Positions 43,701-50,974 of a stretch of 64,000 bases of DNA are shown piece after piece. Below the pieces are notes generated by a model. It was not told the origin of the DNA. It saw only the letters and a list, made by a program, of their open reading frames with translations, and did no database searches. Position numbers and translations under genes: made by a program. Positions within the stretch are counted from its first letter, which is position 1, and each line of letters opens with the position of its first letter. The stretch spans positions 136,489 through 200,488 of the forward strand of contig CAYZMM010000004.1 of assembly GCA_964479535.1 (NCBI GenBank). The letters run 5' to 3'. The DNA is from S015-6 sp964479535 (GTDB lineage: Bacteria > Desulfobacterota > DSWW01).

Positions 43701-43955
43701 CGGGCCGAGCAGCACCTCCACGCCCGGCTCGATCGTCAACGTCGCATCGGCCAGGATCGTAAACGTCTCGGTGATCCGATAAGGGCTCTTTCGCTCTTTC
43801 CAGACCGTATTCCGGTCCATGGTCTCTTCGCCCAGGTCCGGCGGATCGAGCATGAGGGAGATCTTCTCACACCCGGCACCAAGGACGACCAACAAGACCA
43901 CCGTCGCCACCGCACACAGCATCTTCCTGCTGCGGCAAACCCTATGCCGTGTCAT
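40767..43955 (-). CDS. giant right-handed beta-helix lipoprotein
   Basis: A 1062-residue lipoprotein (signal then VLGAGC, Cys about 29). There are two parallel beta-helix regions, about 80-400 and 640-1010. Both are built from Asn/Gly-rich coils of the type NRIxxNxAxGxGGGxxA, as in NosD/pectate-lyase-like proteins. They flank two fibronectin-like segments (about 420-520 and 545-640). Probably a surface carbohydrate-binding or degrading protein; no catalytic residues can be assigned. AAGGAGACAATGCG precedes the ATG at 43955. The C-terminal tail PHSREGGNP is encoded by a dispersed palindrome (40770-40794). Confidence 0.82.
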   Translation of the reverse strand: MTRHRVCRSRKMLCAVATVVLLVVLGAGCEKISLMLDPPDLGEETMDRNTVWKERKSPYRITETFTILADATLTIEPGVEVLLGPDVTIHCYGRIVAEGTEEKPIRFGPLEGGGPWDKIDCFGGKTSAEGEVLPDIFRHCIIEGGRGLKARDADLLVEYCKLRNMVDTPISLEFSSGRIARNEIYDNSTEPEDASGNGGGMVVYSDREVVVEENDVHDNVSDGGRDGGGGIYAYAYDKGRVSILNNRIWRNRSDRYGGGLVSFECRVAGNWIVDNVAEDSGGGIFALGGTVERNRIERNRAGRGGGLYTEASLLRNNSIANNTAEPFMGGGLFYYSDGKVEENTFYRNGAEGEAPGDSIVVSGGPVLRRNNIAAGAGYALRVQTHSLAPDLDAAENFWGSRDPEVVIARIYDWLDDAERGLVDWRNPKVRWCPEAPPPPPDFLTYRADGEEWILCWTYPRDVPVSGFRVYWAGETGFPMTGGQRVDGEQRSLRLGDPPNPEAAFFCLSAFREGEEGEVLESAVSRLIPAPAGRAGGSAPAGSRSAGIRPAEPGRCDAPLEKVSLLRVDPAVEGEARVRARWVISELPVDFSTPLFDSGPVEGDESFPVPDGLLQPGREYAWRVAFQGADGSWTDWSSVTRFCTPQAAPEVVRGPLREDRVLGRPSGMTCRVTGNVFVPKGVTVEVLPGTKMEIAPEVNFRVRGKWIARGEKVRPVVFTGDPESPWGHLFFDGEELPAQGSEGEEERGDESAVLQHCVIEHGQGVLIEEAKSLVSDCVIRKNRASGIAVRNAAARIRNNRILENRSPSNGGGIYAYGSRLIYIMDNEIRNNTADEDGGGVFGYGYRSNTAVNLSGNRIEGNASGGDGGGVWLSRSALVENRILANRAEGKGGGLFATFALIENNEVARNSAGEGGGVYAETNSSLQGNRITDNRCRGAYGGGVYMNFWGMSIKNEVFRGNLVSRNAAATQADNGGVYLNGSMIFEYNQIFGNEGSQLYNANPADRPPLTAPHCYWGTTRPEAIEASIHHASDDPRLARVLFKPFAATPAKAKPLPHSREGGNP
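40770..40794. repeat. dispersed REP-like palindrome inside a gene end
   Basis: GGGATTCCCGCCTTCCCGGG followed by AATGA. This is the common palindromic repeat whose translation reads HSREGGNP. It supplies the last codons of the beta-helix protein. Confidence 0.6.
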
Positions 43956-44041
43956 CGCATTGTCTCCTTGCGAAGCTCGAGTGAGCGTATCGCAGATGGG
44001 CATTGATCAGCATTCGTACCTGCTCATTCTCCTACCACCGT

Positions 44042-44167
44042 GAGAGGCTGGCGAGAAACGGTCAGATGCAAGGCGCACGAAGCCCTGAGGAACGAGGCGT
44101 ACATCGTACGCCGCAGTGACGACGGGCGAGTGCAACGCCGCAGATGACCGTTTATCGCCAGCCTCTC
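44042..44167. repeat. 126-bp MITE-like element
   Basis: Terminal inverted repeats of 23 bp (GAGAGGCTGGCGA at the left, its complement TCGCCAGCCTCTC at the right; one mismatch). The interior hairpin GGCGTACATCGTACGCC also folds. It lies between the beta-helix gene and the end of the cytochrome gene and encodes nothing. It may terminate the redox operon's transcript. Confidence 0.6.
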
Positions 44168-44169
44168 CG

Positions 44170-46407
44170 CTATTCGTAGGTGGTCCAGTCTACATCCGCC
44201 CCCGGTCTCACCTCCTCGATCGCCCTCTCCTCGGGCATTTCAGGAACCTTGTCCATGAACATGAGGAACAGGCTCGCATACTCGATCCACATCTCGGGAT
44301 CCGGCATCCGGGCGACCCCGTCGGGCGTGTAGTAGACGTAGGGCATCTTCGTGCCCTGGCCGGCGTACCGGTCCGGGTCGCGAAGGAAGTTCTTGATCCA
44401 GTCGAAGCGCAGCCGGCTCTTGCTGAGCATCAGGTTGATGGACAGATCCTCCAGCTTCACCCCCTCCGGCAGCTCGCCGTCGAAGGAGACCGGGTGGCAC
44501 TGCATGCACTTGTCGGTCTTCACGCGGTACTCGCCCATCTCCACGACCTCGGGGTCAACGTCGTCCCGGACCGGAAGCGAGACGTACGGGACCTTGACGG
44601 TCGCGCGGAGCCCGGGGTCCAGGATGAGCCGGAAGTAGGCAATGAGGTCCTCCCGGTCCTGATAGGACCACGCGAACGCGGGCATCCGGATCTCGAGCCA
44701 GGGCCGCAGCTCGACAGGATTGCTCAGGTACTGGAAGAACCACTGGGGCTGCACCCGTTCCGCCTGGTTGATCAGCCGGGGGGGAACCATGGACTTGCGA
44801 CCGATATGGGCGTCGACGCGAGGCTTCACATTCTCCTCGAGCTGGTGGCAGCCTCCGCAGTTGTAGTGGTTCACCATCCACTCGCCCCGCGCCAGGGTCG
44901 CCTGCTCCGGACGGATCCTGCAGAGATACGATTCAGGAATGTCATAGTCCTCGTTGTGGAGGTAGTAGACCGTCAGGGACTCGACCTCCTGCTCGGAAAG
45001 GCGGTGGTCCGGCATCTTCAGCGGCATGTCCTCGGTCTGAAAGATGTCCGGTTTTCGGATCTTCTCGAAAAGCCAATCCCACTTGGTGTGAGGCACGTCG
45101 GACGAGCCGAAGGGCAGCTCGTCCAGCCTCTTCCCGGCCACCTCCCCCACCTCGACGCCGGGGAGAGGCAGCCGCTCCATGTCCTCGACGAGGTGGCAGC
45201 CGTAGCAGCCCATGAGCTGGACCAGCCGCTTTCCCTCTGCCGGGTCCGCCCCTTCCGGCAGATTCGACGGGGCCTGTCCGAGAAGGTCCTCGATCTCCTT
45301 GGGCCAGAGGCCCTTCAGATAGCGGGTCAGGTCCCTTCGCTCCTCTTCCGTCAGCATGAGCCGGGGCATGGCGGTTTGCCCGTTCAGGTCGGCGGGGCCT
45401 GCCAGCCAGGTCGCGATCCACCGGCTGGAAAGCTTCAGGCCCGCGTTCGACAAATTGGGCACGCGGTCCGTCAAGCACGCCTCGCTCCGCTTCACGCTGT
45501 GGCAGGCCACACACCCCTTCTCCGAGAAGAGATCCTTTCCCCTCCTGTAGGAAGCCTGCTTTCGGCGGTACGGGGCGAGGGGCTTCGGCATCTTCTCCTG
45601 CCTGTTCAGGTAGGCCACGATGTGGAGGATCTCCTCGTCCTTCAGGCGAAAGGTGGGCATTCGGGTTCTGGGCCGGAGCGCCGCAGGATCCTTGATCCAC
45701 TGAAACATCCACTCGGTTCTGAAGACTTTCGTAGCCATGCCTTCGAAGGGCGAGGACATCGGCGGAAGCCCCCCGGTGGTGCGGGCCTCGTGGCACCCGT
45801 AGCAGCCGTGCTCCACGAAGAGCACCCGGCCCTCCTCCGCCTTCTCCGCTCCCTCCAGACGATGGGGGCTCTCGTGGCACCCGAGGCAGAGTCCCTGCAC
45901 GAAGCGGGAGGGGACACGCGGCAGCGGCCAGTTCTCCTCGAAGCCGTGCGCCTTCCCCACGCTCAGCCCGACCCCCTGTCCGTGATGGCACAGCGTGCAC
46001 CCGAAGCGGTTCGGCTTGTGGTCTCTGAGAATCCCGGGAGGGTGATAGGCGAGGGGATTCGCCGCATCCCGGAAAAGCGGATTCTCCACGGCAAGATGAC
46101 AGGTCCGGCAGAGATCACGAACCCCGGCGTCGGGCAGGAACACCTGCTCGATCCGGGGACCCCGTCCGTTTTCTGCCTGGTCCAGAAGCCGGGTCCACTT
46201 TTTCAGGGCCTCCTCGTCCTCCTCCTCGGTGGCCGCCTGGAGGTTCTGTTCGACCCGCTCCTTGAACATCTTCTCATAGTCTCTCTGGATCCCCTTCCAC
46301 TCCTGCCTGCCTTCGGAGCGGAAGACCACCAGGGCGGCGATGAGGCAAGCGACCACCAGGACGACAAAGATGAGCCGAGATGTGAGACCTGCTCGAATCG
46401 TTGCCAT
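44170..46407 (-). CDS. octaheme c-type cytochrome
   Basis: A 745-residue protein with an N-terminal membrane anchor (about 8-30) and eight CxxCH heme sites: CRTCH (100), CTLCH (137), CLGCH, CYGCH, CVACH, CYGCH, CGGCH and CMQCH. Single-heme cytochrome-like modules recur, each ending in a Met-Pro (MP) segment that could supply a Met ligand. It is the last gene of the redox operon, after the split cytochrome b, and probably takes electrons from it in the periplasm. No close named family is recognised. Confidence 0.88.
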   Translation of the reverse strand: MATIRAGLTSRLIFVVLVVACLIAALVVFRSEGRQEWKGIQRDYEKMFKERVEQNLQAATEEEDEEALKKWTRLLDQAENGRGPRIEQVFLPDAGVRDLCRTCHLAVENPLFRDAANPLAYHPPGILRDHKPNRFGCTLCHHGQGVGLSVGKAHGFEENWPLPRVPSRFVQGLCLGCHESPHRLEGAEKAEEGRVLFVEHGCYGCHEARTTGGLPPMSSPFEGMATKVFRTEWMFQWIKDPAALRPRTRMPTFRLKDEEILHIVAYLNRQEKMPKPLAPYRRKQASYRRGKDLFSEKGCVACHSVKRSEACLTDRVPNLSNAGLKLSSRWIATWLAGPADLNGQTAMPRLMLTEEERRDLTRYLKGLWPKEIEDLLGQAPSNLPEGADPAEGKRLVQLMGCYGCHLVEDMERLPLPGVEVGEVAGKRLDELPFGSSDVPHTKWDWLFEKIRKPDIFQTEDMPLKMPDHRLSEQEVESLTVYYLHNEDYDIPESYLCRIRPEQATLARGEWMVNHYNCGGCHQLEENVKPRVDAHIGRKSMVPPRLINQAERVQPQWFFQYLSNPVELRPWLEIRMPAFAWSYQDREDLIAYFRLILDPGLRATVKVPYVSLPVRDDVDPEVVEMGEYRVKTDKCMQCHPVSFDGELPEGVKLEDLSINLMLSKSRLRFDWIKNFLRDPDRYAGQGTKMPYVYYTPDGVARMPDPEMWIEYASLFLMFMDKVPEMPEERAIEEVRPGADVDWTTYE

Positions 46408-46430
46408 AGATCCCGTACGGGTCTGCCCGT

Positions 46431-46475
46431 CGTTCCCGCGGAGCCTGTCCCCGCGAAGGCGGGGAGCGGGAATCC
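46431..46475. repeat. REP-like palindrome in the redox operon
   Basis: CGTTCCCGCGGAGCC, then CCCCGCGAAGGCGGGG, then GGGAATCC. It is a folded variant of the palindrome at 40770-40794, between the cytochrome b and cytochrome c genes. Confidence 0.5.
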
Positions 46476-46492
46476 CGGGGCTCCCGTTCCTC

Positions 46493-47224
46493 CTATATCG
46501 AAAAATACGGCGTCGTGACGATGTACTTCACGTGGAAAAAGATCCTCAGGACGATCTTGCCGACCACCCCGAACATGAGCAGCACAAAACTCCAGGCGAT
46601 CAGGTGCCTCGCAAGGCCCATCTTCCGGTAGAGCTCACGATGGGCCAGGGCCGGAAGAAGGAGTCCGATCACGAAATAGGCCGCCAGCAGTGAAATCCCC
46701 ACCGCGTTGGGGAGATTGACCAGGGCCTGCTCCGCGACCTTTTCTACGGCCCAGTCCTCCCAGGGCCAGTAGAAGTGCCAGTTCGGGCCGCGAAGGAACT
46801 GGCCGATGAAGATGAGCACGAACCACATCAGGTACCCGAACAGGAACAGGGGGACCACGAGCGGTCGGTCGCGCAGGGAGTACCTCCCGACGCCCCTCGG
46901 GTTCGGGTCGAGATAGGGGAGCAGGGCCAGGCCCAGAATGATCAGCAGCGGTGCGCCCACTCCGGCAATCCAGGGGTCGAAATAGACGAGGAGGTCCTGA
47001 AGTCCGACGAAGTACCAGGGCGCCTTTGCCGGGTTCTCGGTCCAGTTCGGATCCGCAACCGCCTTGAGCGGCGCGTCGATGGTGAAGGACCAGACGATCA
47101 GGACCAGCGTGGCCACCAGAACGGCAAGGAACTCCTTGAACACGAGGTCCGGGAAGGCGAAGACCTCACCCCCATCCGCCCCTTTCTTCTTGTCAGCCGA
47201 GTTCATGCTCTTTCCCAACGCCAT
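46493..47224 (-). CDS. cytochrome b subunit IV-like (C-terminal half)
   Basis: A 243-residue membrane protein with several helices (about 30-50, 85-100, 128-150, 175-195, 205-230). PWYFVGLQDLLVYFDPWIAG and the PYLDPNPRG loop place it as the C-terminal half of cytochrome b, akin to PetD subunit IV, which completes the quinol site. It is encoded separately from the N-terminal half, the split typical of b6f-like complexes. The start could be 47224 or 47206; no clear ribosome-binding site decides. It follows the N-terminal-half gene by 159 bases. Confidence 0.82.
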   Translation of the reverse strand: MALGKSMNSADKKKGADGGEVFAFPDLVFKEFLAVLVATLVLIVWSFTIDAPLKAVADPNWTENPAKAPWYFVGLQDLLVYFDPWIAGVGAPLLIILGLALLPYLDPNPRGVGRYSLRDRPLVVPLFLFGYLMWFVLIFIGQFLRGPNWHFYWPWEDWAVEKVAEQALVNLPNAVGISLLAAYFVIGLLLPALAHRELYRKMGLARHLIAWSFVLLMFGVVGKIVLRIFFHVKYIVTTPYFSI

Positions 47225-47250
47225 TACCGGGAAGCCGGCATCCCCCCGCA

Positions 47251-47278
47251 GGTCAAAGGTGAAAGGTCAAAGGTGAAA
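47251..47278. repeat. two tandem copies of a 14-mer
   Basis: GGTCAAAGGTGAAA repeated twice without gap (47251-47264 and 47265-47278), in the gap between the two cytochrome b genes. A related run in the opposite orientation is at about 56178-56215 (CCCTTTGACCTTGACCCTTT), so the sequence is dispersed. Function unknown. Confidence 0.55.
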
Positions 47279-47383
47279 GGGCCGGTTCCTGTTCTGAAGA
47301 AGGCACTCTTAAAGGCAAACCAATCAGAGTCTCGATTCCGTGAAACTACTCCTTCCTCTCTCGATCCACCCCTTTCACCTTCT

Positions 47384-48139
47384 TCACAACGGTCTCGATA
47401 TCCCCCCGTCCTTGCGCACCCGCCAGAAGTGGACGAACATCAGCACGCCGGCCACGACCGGAAGCAGCACGCAGTGAAGCACGTAGAACCGAAGCAGGGC
47501 GTTCGCCCCCACGTCCGAATCCCCCAGCAGGAGAAAGCGCATGTCGTTGTCCGGGTGTATGCCGAGGAATTCGTGAAAGGGCCCGTCCGCACCGAGGAAG
47601 GGGGTCGCCGCCGCCATCTTCGTTCCCACCGTGATGGCCCACAGTGCGATCTGATCCCAGGGAAGAAGGTATCCCGTAAAACTCAGCAGCAGGGTGACCA
47701 CCAGCAGCATCACCCCCACGACCCAGTTGAACTCACGCGGAGGCTTGTACGAGCCGGTGAGAAAGACCCGAAGCATGTGCAGCATCACCAGGAGCACCAT
47801 CGCGTGGCCGGCCCACCGGTGCATGTTCCTCAGGAACATGCCGAACCGGACCGTGTGCTCCAGCAGCTTCATGTCCAGGTACGCGTACTCGGGCACCGGC
47901 CGGTAGTAGAACATGAGCAGGATGCCGGTGACCGTCTCCACGAGAAACATGAAGAAGGTCAACCCCCCGAGGCAGAAGGTGAAACGGACCTTCAGGGCGT
48001 CCCGGGGAAGGGTGACCGGATGGAGGTGCAGGATGGAGTTGGAGACCGTGGCAAGGGCCCGGTTCCGGGGTGTGTCCTCGAACCGGTGCCGGAAGACGGA
48101 TCGCCAGAGCTGGCTCTCGGTTATTCGTTTCCAGGCCAT
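47384..48139 (-). CDS. cytochrome b (b6-like N-terminal half)
   Basis: A 251-residue diheme cytochrome b. Heme ligand candidates are His107 and His121 (14 apart) and His222 and His237 (15 apart). The latter spacing is the b6-type rather than the bc1-type arrangement. Four main helices are evident. It should oxidise or reduce quinones in complex with the subunit IV-like protein and the Rieske protein of the same operon. The start at 48139, preceded by AGGCGGTGTGGCC, is 11 bases after the TorD-like gene. Confidence 0.9.
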   Translation of the reverse strand: MAWKRITESQLWRSVFRHRFEDTPRNRALATVSNSILHLHPVTLPRDALKVRFTFCLGGLTFFMFLVETVTGILLMFYYRPVPEYAYLDMKLLEHTVRFGMFLRNMHRWAGHAMVLLVMLHMLRVFLTGSYKPPREFNWVVGVMLLVVTLLLSFTGYLLPWDQIALWAITVGTKMAAATPFLGADGPFHEFLGIHPDNDMRFLLLGDSDVGANALLRFYVLHCVLLPVVAGVLMFVHFWRVRKDGGISRPL

Positions 48140-48150
48140 GGCCACACCGC

Positions 48151-48855
48151 CTACGCAGACAGCAGGGTCTGGAGATAGGCCAGGTCCGCGCCGAGGTAGC
48201 GGCAGGTCAGCCTCACCAGTTCCCGGTAGAAGACGACCGCCTCCCGGCACGCATCCCCGGGAAGCCGTTCATGGATCTTCTCCAGCCTTTCGGACACCTG
48301 TCCCATCCAGGTGAGGGGGTGCCTCTTCAGGAAGTCCTTCTGGGCCCGCCGATAGCTGACGGGGTCCGCATCGGTCTGCATGGCCAGGAGCTCTTTGAAC
48401 GTGAGGTAGTGTAGAAACTCCATTTCCAGGCAGATGTGGTCCGGCCGCTCGTCCTGGGCGCCCTCGGCATAACTCAACCCGAAATGATTGTAGAAGAGGA
48501 TGAGCTCCTTCAGGACCACCTTCCGGTCCTCCCTCCAGGCTCCTTCCACGAGTGCACAGGGCGGCCCGCCGGGACCGGACTCGAAGAGACGGACGAATTC
48601 CACCTCGATCCCTTCTTCTTCGACCTCTCCGGCCAGTGTGAGGCCCGTCCGCTCGCTCTCCTCCAGGGAGAAGCCGTAGGGGAGTTCGGCCGTCAAGGTT
48701 TCCAGGGCCTGCAACAGGGCCCCCTCCCTCGCCTGCTTTCGAAAGGACTCGTCCGGGTACCGGTACACCTCTGCCAGCACCGAATAGAGGCGGCTCCGGT
48801 TTCCGGAGCGCCTTTCCTGCTCCGTGCTCAAGGGCTTGCTCTGGATGTTCTCCAT
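48151..48855 (-). CDS. TorD/DmsD-like molybdoenzyme chaperone
   Basis: A 234-residue all-helical chaperone of the TorD/DmsD/NarJ group. Evidence is the size and the segment EVEFVRLFESGPGGPPCALVEG followed by HICLEMEFLHYLTFKEL, the usual (E/Q)xxFxxLF and ExxFxxxL pattern. It binds the Tat signal of the catalytic subunit and helps insert the molybdenum cofactor. It is encoded 5 bases after the beta subunit gene, as in related dehydrogenase operons where it is the delta gene. Confidence 0.87.
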   Translation of the reverse strand: MENIQSKPLSTEQERRSGNRSRLYSVLAEVYRYPDESFRKQAREGALLQALETLTAELPYGFSLEESERTGLTLAGEVEEEGIEVEFVRLFESGPGGPPCALVEGAWREDRKVVLKELILFYNHFGLSYAEGAQDERPDHICLEMEFLHYLTFKELLAMQTDADPVSYRRAQKDFLKRHPLTWMGQVSERLEKIHERLPGDACREAVVFYRELVRLTCRYLGADLAYLQTLLSA

Positions 48856-48860
48856 GTTTT

Positions 48861-50003
48861 CTACGCCTTGGTCTGTTTTTCAGGGGGCCGTTCCAGCAGG
48901 GCCGGATCCTTGGTGAAGGGCTTGAACATGCCGGCCCATTCCCGTGCAATCAGGATGTCCATCAGCTCCGACTTTCCGCCGTTACGCACCTTGGTCATTT
49001 CGGTCTGCATGGTCTCCATGGCCTGCTCCACCTCGGGACCGAAAAGATAGCGCAGATAGGCCATCGGAATGCGGGGCTTGGACGTGTCGATCTTTCCCTC
49101 TTCGTCGATTCTCGGGGGCGAAAGAGGGGGCACGTAGAAGACGTTCGGCTCGGTGCCGTATTCGAGATGCAGGGGAAGGGCAACCTTCCAGACCTTCACG
49201 AGCTTGTGGATCGGCCCCTTCTCGTCGTCCAGGAAGCCCAGGAACCGGACCCGCCCGGTGCACTGCCTGGCACAGGCCGTTGCCACCTCCTGCTCCAGCC
49301 GGGGGTAGCAGAAGATGCACTTCATGCTCGTCTGGGTAATGAAGTTGAAGTAGATCACCTTGTACGGGCATGCCTCCAGGCAGAATCGATAACCCTTGCA
49401 GCGGTCCTGGTCGATCACGACCGCACCGTCCTCTTCCCGCTTGTAGATCGCGTTTCTCGGGCACGCATCGATGCAGGCCGCGTACGTGCAGTGGTTGCAG
49501 ATACGGGGCAGATAGAAGTAGAAGGCGTTCGGGTATTTCCCGCCGCCCTGGTCCTCATCCCAGTTCATGGCCCAGTCCGGCTCCGTGCCGTCCGGGTTGC
49601 GGGCTTCGAGGTGCTTGTCCCCCGCCTTCGCGGAGAAGACCTCCTCGAAGTTGAACTTCCACATGTCCCCGAAGTCCTTGCGCGTGGGGAGTTCTCCGCG
49701 TACCGGATCCCGCACCTTGCCGCCGAAGAGCACCTGGTATCCGCCGCCCTTGCGCTCCCAGTCCCTGGGGGAGCCTTTGCCCGGCTGCGTGTTCACCTTG
49801 TTCCACCACATGTATTCCCGGCCTTCGATCTGGGTCCAGAGGGTCTTGCATGCCATGGAGCAGAGCTGGCACCCGATGCACTTGTTCAGGTCCATCACCA
49901 TGGCGACCTGGCGTTTGGATTCGCGGAGCTTCTCCTTGGAGGCCTGAAACTCGAGGGCAAGTTCCTTTTCCCTTTCGGTCAGATTCTTCTCGTCAACCGG
50001 CAT
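48861..50003 (-). CDS. type II DMSO-reductase-family Fe-S (beta) subunit
   Basis: A 380-residue electron-transfer subunit. It has four cysteine groups: CIGCQLCSMACK (about 42-53), CNHCTYAACIDACPRN, CKGYRFCLEACPYK (Gly in place of one Cys, as in family [3Fe-4S]/[4Fe-4S] variants) and CIFCYPRL, with later CARQCTG. This is the layout of EbdB/NarH-like proteins carrying four clusters. There is no signal peptide; it would be exported with the alpha subunit. It accepts electrons from the molybdenum site. Confidence 0.92.
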   Translation of the reverse strand: MPVDEKNLTEREKELALEFQASKEKLRESKRQVAMVMDLNKCIGCQLCSMACKTLWTQIEGREYMWWNKVNTQPGKGSPRDWERKGGGYQVLFGGKVRDPVRGELPTRKDFGDMWKFNFEEVFSAKAGDKHLEARNPDGTEPDWAMNWDEDQGGGKYPNAFYFYLPRICNHCTYAACIDACPRNAIYKREEDGAVVIDQDRCKGYRFCLEACPYKVIYFNFITQTSMKCIFCYPRLEQEVATACARQCTGRVRFLGFLDDEKGPIHKLVKVWKVALPLHLEYGTEPNVFYVPPLSPPRIDEEGKIDTSKPRIPMAYLRYLFGPEVEQAMETMQTEMTKVRNGGKSELMDILIAREWAGMFKPFTKDPALLERPPEKQTKA

Positions 50004-50056
50004 TTTCTGTCTCCTGTCCTGACCTGCCTGAGGTCCCGATTCCGGTTTTGCTCACC

Positions 50057-50740
50057 TCAACCTTCCATCACGAGGCCGATCCACTCCTTGCTGAAGGACT
50101 TGACCCCGCCCCGCTCTCCGTTACCGCCTTCCCATGCAGCAAACCCCACCGTGACGGGCTTCGTGCCCGGCACCAGATTGACCGCCTCCTCAGCCACCTC
50201 GAGAGGACGTCCCAGAACCACGCACCAGGTGCCGTTCTTCCATTCCGAGCAGGAAACCAGGGAGGAGCGGTCGGTGTACAGGGAGGTGGAGAGGCCCTGG
50301 GCGACCTGGTTCTTCGGCTTCTCCTCGAAGTCCGGTCGCCAGTACCAGCTGTTCGTCGGGTATTCCTTGGAGCCCATCTCCTTGATCTGGGTCTTCTCCG
50401 GGTCCTTGAAGGGGAACAGAACGGCGATGCCGTCCGGGAAGGTGCCGATGTCCCCGATTTCGTAGTTCGGTTTCTCGCTCTTCCACGAGAACCAGAAGAA
50501 GACGTCCTTCCCGTTGTGGGCCCCCTTGACCTGGATCTCCTTCACGGCCCCGATCTTGTTCTCGTCAAAGGTGGCCTTGATGTAGGGAGACGGCTGGTTG
50601 GCCAGAGGCGTCGCAGACATCTCGATGCTCTTTGCGTCCAGGCCGGACCAGACGGCAGACCCGCATTGGAGAAGCTCCTCGCGGGAAGCGGATACCTTCT
50701 TGACGATCACGCTTTCCATCTTCTTTGCTTCCTCCGGCAT
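50057..50740 (-). CDS. ethylbenzene-dehydrogenase-related heme b (gamma) subunit
   Basis: A 227-residue protein of the EB_dh-type heme-binding family. Beta-rich sequence with FFWFSWKSE, FPDGIAVLFPF and NGTWCVVLGRPL matches the gamma subunits of ethylbenzene dehydrogenase, selenate and chlorate reductases. It binds one heme b as electron exit. No signal peptide is apparent, although these subunits act in the periplasm, so export as a complex or an internal location is possible. AAAGGAGGCACGGGAAA precedes the ATG at 50740. It is encoded between alpha and beta, unlike the usual alpha-beta-gamma order. Confidence 0.85.
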   Translation of the reverse strand: MPEEAKKMESVIVKKVSASREELLQCGSAVWSGLDAKSIEMSATPLANQPSPYIKATFDENKIGAVKEIQVKGAHNGKDVFFWFSWKSEKPNYEIGDIGTFPDGIAVLFPFKDPEKTQIKEMGSKEYPTNSWYWRPDFEEKPKNQVAQGLSTSLYTDRSSLVSCSEWKNGTWCVVLGRPLEVAEEAVNLVPGTKPVTVGFAAWEGGNGERGGVKSFSKEWIGLVMEG

Positions 50741-50783
50741 TTTCCCGTGCCTCCTTTCCATTGCTTGTGCTCGTAAGTCGGCA

Positions 50784-50963
50784 GGAAACGGTCGCTATGA
50801 CTTCCTGACCGAGGCGCAGAGGTTCGGAGCTGTCCAGGGGTCCCTCTCCGATTTGCTTGGGCTCCGTCTCTCCCTCCCCCTACAAAGTCGCCCGGCACAA
50901 ATCTCCGAGGGACCCCTGGACAGCTCCGAACGCTAATACTTCGTGAAACATAGCGACATTTCC
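50784..50963. repeat. 180-bp palindromic element inside the molybdoenzyme operon
   Basis: Outer inverted repeats contain GTCGCTATG (50791-50799) and CATAGCGAC (50949-50957). Inner arms of 25 bp match perfectly (50822-50846 with 50907-50931; GTTCGGAGCTGTCC and so on). It lies between the alpha and gamma genes, encodes nothing and would fold into a long stem in the mRNA. It could be a MITE or a processing and stability element. Confidence 0.7.
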
Positions 50964-50974
50964 CAGTCACGCCA

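Noticed and set aside
40704..44006. An 1100-codon plus-strand open frame opposite the beta-helix gene
   Set aside because: It mirrors the minus-strand gene with signal peptide, lipobox and repeats. The plus-strand translation is Pro/Arg/Val-rich without any motif, as expected from high-GC antisense frames.
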